Assembly: GCF_001039355.2 (NCBI RefSeq)
Contig: NW_019775591.1
Span: forward strand, 342,607 to 385,361
DNA: 42,755 bases
Direction of reading: 5' to 3'
DNA from: Lingula anatina
Lineage: Eukaryota > Brachiopoda > Lingulata > Lingulida > Lingulidae
Shown: positions 22,107-34,100 of the stretch, piece after piece
How the letters are laid out: every line of letters begins with the position of its first letter
Numbering within the stretch: the stretch's first letter is position 1
The notes under the pieces: model-generated
Told to the model about the DNA's origin: nothing
The model's input: only the letters and a program-made list of their open reading frames with translations
Database searches by the model: none
Program-made: the position numbers and the translations under genes

Positions 22107-25100
22107 ATATTCAATCTGCAGTTGGACACTTTTAACAAAGTAACAGTGATTAAATTTATAAAGCATAGATCAACAATGTTAGTCATATTTCCTGTATAAT
22201 AATGGTCTAGGTCTCGTTTAAGGCCTATTGTTTTCTGAGCGACTACTTTTACAAAAGTCACTTCTACAAATATTGAGACACTGGCTTCTTGTGTTCCAAA
22301 AAGCAGAAAAATACAGGTAAATAAAAAGCAAACAAAATATAACAATTTTTCCGGGTGCCATTGGTAGGCAGTCATAATGGACATGAGATGATGACCTCAA
22401 GGCTGAGTTTGAGAAGTGTAGGTCTAAATCTGGTTTGGCAATAATAGATCAATATCAGGTCAGCAATAGAACATTCTCTTTTTTAACAATGTTACCTTGA
22501 TTAAATGTTTTTAAAGCATGGATCAATTTTTATGACGTACGTATTTTACATTAGAATGGTCTTAGTGTCATTTAATACCTACTGTTTTTTTGAGAAGCCT
22601 CTTTTCAAACATGGATTTCTACAAATATTTAGACACAGATTTCTCGTGTTCCAAAAAGTTGACAAAATATTTAGACATATAAAGAAGCAAACCAAATATA
22701 ATGATTTTTCTGGGAAGTAACATAGGGAGGAAGTAATTTTAGACATAAGAAGATGAACTGAAAGGCTGAGTTTGAGAAATGAAGGCCTAAGCCTTGTTTC
22801 GCAAAAAATAAATCATTTCCAATCTGCAGTTGGGCACTCCCTCTTCTTACAATGTTATAATTATTAAATGTTTAAAGCACATATCAATAATTTCTGTCAT
22901 ATTTCCCATAATAATGACCTCGGTCTCTGTTAAAGCCTTTTTTTAACGGACACTTTTACAAAAGGCACTTGTACAAATACTCAGACCCGGGCTTCTTGTG
23001 TTTCAAAAAGCAGAAAATTTATATAAAAAGCAAGCCAAATATAATGATTTTTCTGGGAAGTAACATTGCAAGGAAGTAATAATGGCCATGAAAAGATGAC
23101 CCCAAGGCTGAGTTTGAGAAATGTAGGCCTAAGTCTCGTTTTGCATAAAAAAGGTCAATATCCAATCTGCATGTGAACATTCTCTTTTTAACAATGCTAT
23201 ATTGATTAAATGTTTTTAAATCATGGATCAATTTTTATGACGTACGTTTTTCACATTACAATGGCCTTAGTGTCAATTAAAACCAAATGTTGTTTTTTTG
23301 TTAATTAATTAATTTATTTATTTTTGAGAGGCCTCTTTTAAAACTGGGACTGCTACAAATGTGTAGACGCATGCTTCTTGTGTTCTGGAAAACTGAAAAA
23401 TATATAAATATATAAGCAAAAAAAAAATAAATAAATAAAATAATGGTTTTGCTGGGAAGTGACATTGACAGGCAAAAATAACGGACATGGAATGCTGGCC
23501 TCAAGGCAGAATTTGAGAAATGTAGGCCTAAGTCTGGTTTCGCAAAAATAAATCTAAGTCTTATCTGCACGTGGACTCTGCTCTTCTAAAAATGCTACAC
23601 TGATTAAATGTTTAAAGTGTATGTCCATTTTTATATCGTATTCCCCTTAATAATGGCCTTGATCTTAGTTAAAGCCTACTGTTTTTTTACGAACCCTTGT
23701 AAATGGGAACTTCTACAAATATTTAGACACAGGCATCTTGTGTTCAAAAAAGCTGAAAAAAATACAGGTTAATAAAAAAAGCAAACAAAATATAATGGTT
23801 TTGCTCGGAAGTTTCTTTGGGAGGAAGTAATCATGACCATAAGAAGATGACCCAAAGCGGAGTTTGAGGAAAATTAACCTAATTCTGGTTTCGCAAAAAA
23901 AAAATCAACGTTGGGCACTCTCTCTTTGAACAATGTAACAGTGATTAAATGTTTAAAGCATAGATCAATGATGTTTGTCATATTTCCCATAATAATTGCC
24001 GCAGTCACTCTTAAAGCATGTCGGTAAATATATGATAACGTACAGTGTGAAGATTCACATTAACACTCAACCGTAAATTCCGTGACGGAAAGTGATATTT
24101 CCTTTCAATCGCACTCCAAATACCCATGAAGAGGAGTGGTGATAACGGGGTTGGATAACGATGTGGCTGCCTATCAACGCTGGTTATTAACATAGTGATT
24201 TTTCTGGGAAGTAACATTGCGAGGAAGTAATAATGGACATGAAAAGATGACCCCGAGGTTGAGATTGAGAAATGTACATGTAGGCCTAAGTATGGTTTCG
24301 CAATAAAATACCAATATTCAATCTGCACGGACTCTGCTCTTCTAACAATGTTACACTGATTGAATGTTAAAAGCGTAGGCTAAATTTTATATCGAATTTT
24401 ATATAAAGATGGTTTCAATCTCTTGTTTAAGCCTACTGCTTTTTTAATAATCCTTTTGAAACAAGGACTTCTACAGATATTTAGACACGGGCGCCTTGTG
24501 TTCCCAAAAGTCCAAAATTTATATAAAAATGCAAACCAAATATAACGATTTTACTGGGCAGTAATAATGGACATGAGATGATGACGTCAAGGCAAAGTTT
24601 GAGAAATGTAGGCCTAAGTCTGATTTTGTAAAAAAAAAAAATCAATATCCAATTTGCATAGAGTCTCTCTCTCTCTCTCTCTCGTAACAATGTTACACTG
24701 ATTGGATATTCAAAGTGTGAGTCCATTTTTATATCCTATTTCCCTTTATAACGGCCTTGATCTTAGTTCAAATCTTTTTTGCTTTTGAGGCATAATGAAC
24801 GTCATTAGGATCGTAGTGCATGACCGTAACTTGAAGGTGCCCCATCGCGATGTATCGATCTATTTTCCTTTCACGGTAAACAAGCGCATGCAAAGCTGCT
24901 TTCATTTGACGTCTGTAAATACCTCTCAGGTTTAAACAGGTGAACCTATTGTGACTTTCACATTTCTCGTTGACTGATGTCTGTGGGACGCTACGAAAAT
25001 GTCGTCCTCTGGGTGCTCTGTGATATTTTCGATGCTCGTCGTGGGAATTACTCTGAAAGGTAAGAAGTTTAGGTTCTGAGATAGTGTAGATAATTTCTTT

Positions 25101-28100
25101 TTCTTTTAATACATGTAACTAATTAATAAATGATTATTCGATGGTTTAACTTGCATTTTTCGCTAGTTGGAATTAACCAAAAAAGTCATTTTTTACACGA
25201 ACAGAACAAACATATAAAATACAGCTTTACCATGGGCCTTAATCTGGGTGAACTCCCCGGCCGCAATGTACATGTGTATCGCGTAGAGAGAGAATTCTCG
25301 TATTCTTTTTTACACAGAATTTGGTTAAATCGGGAGCACACTGATGCTGAAATAGAGGTAAAACATGCGCCACGTTTCGTTAGGATAATATAAACAGAGT
25401 AGACGAGTGAAATTTTACTGAATTACTCAGAATACAGGGATGGACATTGCCTGGGTTTGTGTTGGCTTGTTATAGAGATATTTGGGAAAAGAAAGGGAAA
25501 TAAGTCGGTACACACATGGACGAAGGCAAATTGGATGCGGTACATGTAGGGCTGTGTGTGTGTGTGTATGTGTGAGTGTGTGTGTATGTTGTTGGGGTAG
25601 TGAGTCTGCTATATGGATAGCATGGACGTTCCAAGATAACGAAGGGAATGTTGTGTGTTTTATCTCATAATTGTGACTTAGACCAAGCATTTCTGACATA
25701 AAAATGTTCTAATAACGAGTACCGCAATTTGGACAGCTCACAGAAAAGTTCCGCGGTATTGAGCAAAGTCCTCCCTCCCGCGGTTTGCCACAGTTGCGCA
25801 GCGAGCGGGGGATAAGATTTCTCTACGCAAAACTATTTTTTACTCAATGCCAAACATTGAAAAAATATAAAAATCAAACCAAGTGGATAAACACAACCCT
25901 AGTGCCATCGGCATTCTTTTTTCTTTTTTAAGAATTGCCGTATTATTTCAGTGGTGTGCTTGGTTTATTTTATTTTATTTTATTTTATTTTTTTACATCG
26001 CCTTTAGACAAAATTGGCACATGACCACCATTCGATAAATATGTAAACACCCCCCATCGTCACTCCGCCAGAGCGTTACTCTCCCGGCAAAACAACTCCC
26101 TCGTGTCAATTCTCCCCCGCACAGTTGCCACTGTTACTCCCTATCGATAAATATATAACTACGCCGGGGCGGATACAGAGATCTTTTCTGACAGTCTTTG
26201 CCACTATTACACCCTATCGGTAAATTTATAATAACATACAGTGTGAAGCTTCACGTCAACACTACCGTAAATACCGTGACCGATGCTGGTTATTAATATA
26301 ATGCAAGGGAGTAGCATTGCAAGGTAAAGATGACCCCCATGCTTTGAAAAATGTAGGCCTAAGTCTGGTTTGGCAATAAAAGATCAATAGCCAATCTGCA
26401 TGTGAACATTATCTTTTTTAACAAGGTTATATTGATTAAATGTTTTTGAAGCATGGATCTATTTTGTATGACGTACATATTTCACATTACAATGGCCTAA
26501 GACCCCATTTCCAGAGATTAGATCGATCTACTTTAGATCGACCTAACTCCCTGGGGGTTCACGCTAAATAGCTGTCAGCCGAGCGGACACGAAAGTTAAT
26601 TACCCCCTTACAGCTTGTAGTAGGCGGGACGGACATTTAAGCCGGATTATCTGACAGTAATCTAGTGAGACTCCCCGCGGGGATAGATCGATCTAAAAGC
26701 TCTGGGAATACAGCCTTAGTGTCAATTAAAACCAAATGTTTTTTTTTTATAAATTAATTAATTAATTAATTAATTAATTAATTAATTTTTGAGAGGCCTT
26801 TTTTAAAACAAGGACTGCAACAAATGTGTAAACGCATGCTTCTTGTGTTCTGAAAAACTGAAAAATATATAAATATTTTAGCAAAAATAAATAAATAAAT
26901 AAATAAAATAATGGTTTTGCTGGGAAGTGACATTGAGAGGCAGAAATAACGGACATGGAATGCTGACCTCAAGGCAGAATTTGAGAAATGTAGGCCGAAG
27001 TCTGGTTTCGCAAAAAACGTTGTTAATGGGGACTGCTAAAAGTATTTAGACACAGGCATCTTGTGTTCCAAAACGCTGAAAAAATATAGGTAAATAAAAA
27101 AGCAAACCAAATATAATGGTTTTGCTTGGAAGTAACTAAATAAATAAAAAAAAAATAATAATAATAATAATAAAATAAAAATCAGCATCTTATCTGCACG
27201 TGGACTCTGCTCTTCTAGCAATGCTACATTGAATAATTGTTTAAAGTGTATGTCCATTTTTATATCGTATTTCCCCTAATAATGGCCTTGATCTTAGTTA
27301 AAGCCTATTGTTTTTTGAGAACCCTTTCTAAACGGGAACTTCTACAAATATTTAGACACAGGCTTTTCGTGTTCCAAAAATCGGAAAAGATACAGGTAAA
27401 TAAAAACAAACCAAATATAATGATTTTGATCGGAAGTAACACTGGGAGGAAGTAATTATGGACATAAGAAGATGATCCCAAGGCTGAATTTGACAAAAGT
27501 GGGCCCTAGTTTGATTTTGCAAAAAAAAATCAATATCCAATCTGCAGTGGGCACTCCTCTTCTGACAATATCAAACTGATTAAATGTTTTTAAAGCATGG
27601 ATCAATTTTTATGACGTATTTCACATTATGAAGGTCTAAATGTCAGTTAAAAAGTCTTCCAAACATCTGAAAAAATATATAAAAACGCAAACCAGATATA
27701 ATGATTTTGCTTTGAAATACTATTGCGAGAAAGTAATAAAGGACATGAAAAGATGGCCCCAAGGCTGAGTTTGAAAAATGTGTGTCTTTGTCTGGTTTTG
27801 TGTAAATCAGATCAGACCAGGTCTGCATGTAGACACTCTCTCATCTTACAATGTTACACTGATTAAATGTTTAAAGTATAGGTCGATTTTTATATCGCAT
27901 TTCACATAATAACGGTTTCAGTCTCAGTTCAAGCCTATTGTTTTTGAGAGGCCTATTTAGACACATGTTTCTTGTGTTCCAAAAAGGCAGATTAATACAG
28001 TAAACTGTTTAATTGTTTCCATCTTTATATCAATTGCCACTCGTGTGCCTGCATGTGCTTCTTTCTACTTGTACTGTAGTAGGCAAGGTGATTATCTGGG

Positions 28101-31100
28101 TACTAATTAAGGCATTTTTACAGGTACATACCGGTATATAACTGCACTTCATTCAACTTTTGGTTATAAATTTGCCCTTCTTATTTCCCCTAAGCACAGA
28201 TTGTTAGTAAAATTATCTCTGAAAATATCATTTTAATGATGTAGCCGAAAATGTGGTAAGCCTAATGTTTGTGAACTTACAATTGAGATTTGGTCATGCA
28301 GGTCCAGCTTCATTAATTCAACATACCAATAAGTACACGCGTTATATTCATCACTTGGGTGTATTTTTTATTATTTTCATTAACGTTTTTATATTTTTTT
28401 ACAGGAACAAGCTCCTCATTGCTAGCCTATTGGCCACTTAACGAAAATACTCAATCATTGGAAAAGAGCGGAAACGGAATTGACGCCATTTTCCATAATG
28501 GGGCCACGGCCTCTTCGACGACATCTATGGTTGACTTAGCAAACAATGATGCATACGTAGAGATGACAAATGATGGGAGGTATCAGTTAAGTGGGTCTTT
28601 TACAATTTTGTGTAAGTATAGTTTTATTTGATACACCAATTCGCCCTTTTAAAGCTTCTCTTTATATATAGGAATTAATTTGACTTCTCTGTTTGCAAAT
28701 GGACCTTAAATGTTTACCTACGAGTACTGTACAACAGTATTCGTAATGATACAAATTCAATAGAAATTAATCATAATCCATCGCCATGGCAATAATAACT
28801 AAAGAAATGATTCTTGTTATTCAAAGACAGGTGCTTGAATCGAAACCATCAATATGGTTTGGAAAAGAGAACGGCAATTCCAGTGAAAAAATAAAATGTT
28901 GCTATATAAATGTCTCGAGGATATCGTGTTTCTCAAACTTGCAGTACGTGTCTTGTTGTCTTGTTTTAGTTCAGTTAAAACTTACGGAAATCGACGACAA
29001 AAGCGGCATCGTCATCTTTGATTATGACGGAGGCTTTGCGATATCCGTTTCCAATGGGAAGTATACGGTCACCGCAGTAACGGCAAGCCAAACTTGCCCA
29101 AAAAATACACAGACCCCTGGTAAGAAAGGCGCCTTCTTTAAACGCATACTATCTGTAAACTTATAGGATAAAATGTAAAGAGTTTTGAAGGGGGCAAAAC
29201 GCTATTCATAGAAAAAGCATTTATTCTCTTCAAAAACGAATTGCTTTTTTTATAAGCAAATACATTAGATACAATTTAAAAGAAAGTAATATAAACTAAA
29301 AACTATTATCCTGTGTATGCCAGCATTCATAAAGTCAAGCTCATTTACCCTACTTCATTAAATGACCTACTTAACAGGCAAAAATTGTAGGTTTATATCA
29401 GTAAAAAAGAGAAAAAATAATTGTCTTGCATTTGGCACACACAGCAGGAAACTAATGTAAATATTTGTTATTATATGTGCGTTACAATTTTTGATGGGTG
29501 CATAAAAAGGCTTCTTTTTGTCCATCAATTGTTGGTGCCAAAGCAATCATGTTTTTGACAAATTATTTTGTTGTTACAATATACACGAATCATTTTAGGG
29601 CAAACTGTCGTATGGTCGACGAAATCGTGGTTTGCAGTCACATATGACATGCCTATTCAAACCATGGTCATGTACTACGACCGTCCAAACGCCTTAGATA
29701 CTTCCGTGACACACGACGGGCTTCCTGGGCCTTTTCTGTCATCGGGGAACATACGGCTTGGTGAGTTTGATTGTATTGTATTGTATTGTATTGTATTGTA
29801 TTGTGTTGTGTTGTATTTGTTGTATTGTGTGGCGTTGCGTAGCGTTGCATTGTCTTGCGTTACGTTGCATTGTACTGTATTGGATTGGATTAGACTGGAT
29901 TATATTGTATTGTGTTGCGTATGTGGTAGAATTCAAGACCACGAGTCATATTTCCTCTCACTGAACCCTATTTCAAGTAGTACATTCTTAGCTGTGCTTT
30001 AATGATTTAGAATTGTATTTTATTAATCTTTATTAGGAATCATTTAATTGTAAACTGTAACTGAACAATTCAAAGTAGATCCGTAAACGTACCATTTATT
30101 GTATTGCTTTACACTGTGTTGTAAAGCACTTTAAAGGAGAAGAAAAGCAGACATACAGGTATTGAAAAATTGCTCGTTGCCTTGTTTCAGCGATTCTTTT
30201 TTTTCCCTTTTTTCTCTACTTTAATGATTTAAATGATTCTGACTCGGTTTGCGTTTGCGTTCTATTCATTACCCAGGCAGGCAGTATACTGGAAGTTGTG
30301 AGTCCATTCCACAAGGCATGTTGGGTTCTATCAGCTGTCTTCACATATTCGACCAAGTTCTCACGACAGCTGACCTAAATACCTATCGTACCAACTGTTT
30401 GAACCAGGACTATTCTGGTAAGTTTTTTTTTTACTTTACCAAGCAAACACAGAACGTTTTATAAAGTTACCATACGATTATCATAACGTTTTTATTTATT
30501 TATTATTATTTTTTGTTGTTGTTTGTTTGTTTGGTTATATAAACGTTGATACCGTTATAATAACTCACTGTGTGTGCTGGGTATGTAAATGCAAAGCTTT
30601 TTTATCGCCACGGCCACATTTTGGTACCTATTGAAAAATTACCCACGTCATTGTACCTTTTTTCTTGTTATTGTACACACAATGGACAATAAAAGTGTCA
30701 CCCCTACTGAACCAATACTTTGGGGGAGATAAATGACTGTGGAATGATATGCTCCTGGTATCATTTTATTAACATCAAATTTCACAAAAGAAACGGTTCT
30801 GACTGAACAATTCAACTGTATCGATATTCTGACATTGCTTATATTCCACCTCTTCAGGTTAATAACTTTGATTACTCTGATTCAGGGGATGACACTCCTT
30901 TTGTCCAGTGTGTGTAATGTATATTTGAAAAGATACATTTGAACAGATCCAAAATCTTTATTATTAATGTATTTATTCATTTATTTATTCATTCACTTGT
31001 TAGTTTGATTTTTGGTTTATCTATTTACTTAATTACTTATTTATATATTTATTTATTTATTGACATGCCGCCTAAAGTCGTTATAACAAGACAAGGTTTT

Positions 31101-34100
31101 TATAACGAGTTCCTATTTTAACCCTCATCCACAAGGAAATGGAACCCTACGTAAACCCTGAAACCGGGCCTCAGAGGCCACCATGTAAATCTGACTCCCC
31201 CCAAAAAAACATTCAAAAATCTAATTTAATTTGAGTAAATGACTATGATATTGTAGTATGCATAATGGAGGACACATTGGCACTTTTTGTTAGTTTGCAG
31301 GTGAAAATTTTCATGAAAAAATAAAAAAATTAAAGATTTATATTTTACCACCCAAGGACATTTGATGACCATTTCAACATCTTTTCTTTGAGGATACTTT
31401 ATGAGGAATATATTGAAAGTACTTGAAAGTTTAATGGTTAAAAAATTGGGTGAAAATAATAATAAAAAAAAACACATTAAAAAATAAGAAAAATTAAAGA
31501 TTTATATTCTAACACCCAATGACCCCCCTATGAAAAAGCTATTTATTTGATATTTGATGATCATTCTGACATCTTTTCTTTGAGGATACTTTATGAGGAA
31601 TATATTGAAAGTACTTGAAAGTTTAATGGTTAAAAAATTGGGTGAAAATAATAATAAAAAAAAACACATTAAAAAATAAGAAAAATTAAAGATTTATATT
31701 CTAACACCCAATGACCCCCCTATGAAAAAGCTATTTATTTGATATTTGATGATCATTCTGACATCTTTTCTTTGAGGATACTTTATGAGGAATATATTGA
31801 AAGTACTTGAAAGTTTGATGGTTAAAAAAATGGGTGAAAATAATAATAATAAATAAAACACATTAAAAATAAGAAAAATTAAAGATTTATATTCTAACAC
31901 CCAATGACCCCCCTATGAAAAAGCTATTTATTTGACATTTGATGACCATTTCAACATCTTTTCTTTGAGGATACTTTATGAGGAATATATTGAAAGTACT
32001 TGAAAGTTTAATGGTTAAAAAATTGGGTGAAAATAATAATAATAAAAAAAAAACACATTAAAAAATAAGAAAAATTAAAGATTTATATTCTAACACCCAA
32101 TGACCCCCCTATGAAAAAGCTATTTATTTGATATTTGATGATCATTCTGACATCTTTTCTTTGAGGATACTTTATGAGGAATATATTGAAAGTACTTGAA
32201 AGTTTGATGGTTAAAAAATTGGGTGAAAAAAATAATAAAAAAAACACATGAAAAATAAGAAAAATTAAAGATTTGTATTCTAACACCCAATGACTCCCCT
32301 ATGAAAAGGCTATCTATTTGATATTTGATGATCATTCTGACATCTTTTCTTTAAGGATACTTAATGAAGAATATATTGGAAATATTTGAAAGTTTGAATG
32401 GTAAAATACTGGGTATGCTATATAAGAAGAATTCAGTAAAAAGGCGATGGGGCCAATTTCTTGAGTTAAAAATGTAGCATTTTGACATGGAAGTGCAAAA
32501 CCTACAGGTAGTAAGATGAATACTTGTTTTAAAAATATTCACCAAAATTTTCACCACCAAACTTTCAAATAATAACAAAATGTACATCTCTGTGCAAACT
32601 ATGTAGAAAACAATGGTATGGTGACTGAATATAAAATAGGTCCTTTTCTTTATGGGAATCCAAATCTCATGGGTTTAAAAATGAAGATTTTCATGATTTA
32701 TTTTTCATTCTTTCACTCACTATTTTATCATCAAACTTTTAAATATTTCCAATATATTTTTCATAAAGTATCCTAATAGAAAAGATGTCAGAATGATCAT
32801 CAAATATCAAATAAATAGCTTTTTCATAGGGGAGTTATTGGGTGATAAAATGCACATTTTTAATTTTCTATTTTTCATGTTTTTTTTTAGTTTTTTCACC
32901 CAATAGTTTACCATCAAACTTTCAAATATTTCCAATATAATCTTCATAAAGTAAATTTAAAGGAAAGATGTAGAAATGATCATCCAATATCAAATAAATA
33001 GCTTTTTCAAAGGGGAGACAATGGGCGGTTAAGTGCACATTTTTAATTTTCATATTTTTTTCATGAAAATATTCACCTGCAAACTTAAAAAAAAAGTGCC
33101 AAAGTATCCTCCATTTTACATACTACAATATCACAGTCATATACTCAAATAAAATAAGATTTATGAACATTTGTGGTGGGGGAGTCAAATTTTCATGGGG
33201 AGTCAGATTTTCATTATGAAAATCTGACTGGGGGAGTCAGATTTTCATGTTACACCAGTCCCTTGCTCCCTTTACCTCCACCTGGGTGCATGAGTATACA
33301 CTGTGTATGGAAAATGCAGAAAAACGTTTTTTTTTTTTTTTTTTCTCAAAATGGAAAGTTTCGCAAAGGTAGCGCAGTCTATCAGGTATGTAATAATGAT
33401 AGATTTAAACTGATATCTGCATATCAGGTGACCAAGGTGACCGAATACTCATAAATAATAATTTCTCCAGGTCTTGAATCTTTCACAGGCAGATTTCATT
33501 GACCATACTGATAGTCATAGCACACATGATATTGCTTGTGTAAAACATTTTATAGCAAAGCTATTTGAGGTAACATGGACTTATTTATCCCATGTGGAAG
33601 TAAAATTATCAAGCGACCGGGCCTCAGAGGCCCGGTTTCCAGGAAATGGGACTAACTTTTGGAAAAGTTAATTTCTACATATGTTGTAAATTATTTCAAA
33701 ACTAATTATTTATCCATTGATGGGGTATAAGTTGCTTGAGGATTACATGAAAGGAACAGGCTCAAAACCTCATGCGAACGAAGAGAGAGCAAAAGATACA
33801 TGGGTCCGGGCCTGCGAGGCCCCTGAAAGGTGATTGAGGGTTAAAAGTACATAAGAATCCTGCCAAAAATCATAGTGTATGAGCGTTTCCATAACATCCC
33901 TTCCTTTCGTGGCGCCTTTTGCTCTTCGTAGTCACTTTATGTCCCAGTATTTTTCTCTGTTATACCTGTAACAAAAATACTGCATATCGTGTGAATAATT
34001 TCGATTTTTTCTGAAGTTAAATGTCAAAATGCAGTGAAATACTTAGAAAGTGGCTCAAAACTTCATATTATTGACAACATCTTTTGGAAGACAAAATACA

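Larger units (their letters stand above)
24780..26300. repeat. Segmental duplication copy 2, holding first-exon copy 2
   Basis: Matches 19085-21200 (see there). Upstream differences include a 9-bp insertion near 24963 and scattered substitutions. It lies inside the 350-bp array, so the array and the first exon appear to have been duplicated together. Confidence 0.87.
21200..27990. repeat. Array of about 350-bp diverged tandem units in intron 1
   Basis: The landmark TTTGAGAAATGTAGGCCTAAGTCTGGTTTCGC (split here: TTTGAGAAATGT and AGGCCTAAGTCTGG) recurs at about 21283, 21671, 22028, 22415, 22783, 23125, 23524, 23876, 24282, 24611, 26357, 26990, 27503 and 27785. Between landmarks each unit repeats TAACAATGTTACACTGATTA, ATGGATCAATTTTTATGACG, ACTTCTACAAATATTTAGAC, TTCTTGTGTTCC and AAGCAAACCAAATATAATG in the same order. 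Period is 330-410 bp. The array is broken by segmental duplication copy 2 (24780-26300) and MITE copy 3. Many units end in poly(T) or ATTT/AAAT runs. No coding function is evident. Confidence 0.9.
31116..33846. repeat. Large fold-back structure in intron 5 with nested tandem units
   Basis: The outermost bases TTTTAACCCTCA (31116-31127) and TGAGGGTTAAAA (33835-33846) are a perfect 12-bp inverted pair. Inner arms 31190-31330 and about 33040-33190 are long inverted copies (for example TATGATATTGTAGTATG against CATACTACAATATCACA). Between them are six direct units, a single-copy centre (about 32400-32740) and two units in inverse orientation (about 32740-33030). GC-rich palindromes of the type GGGCCTCNGAGGCC lie near both ends. 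It may be a composite non-autonomous DNA element; no target duplication was recognised. Confidence 0.78.

Noticed and set aside
29568-30002. Continuous 144-codon frame reading through exon 4 into the TTGTA repeat
   Set aside because: The LamG coding part ends at the donor GTGAGT (29761). The remainder is pentanucleotide repeat, and the domain continues properly in the exon at 30277.
31345-32400. Regularly spaced 192-bp repeats as a CRISPR-like array
   Set aside because: The units are contiguous tandem copies without short repeats and unique spacers, and they lie in an intron of an animal gene.
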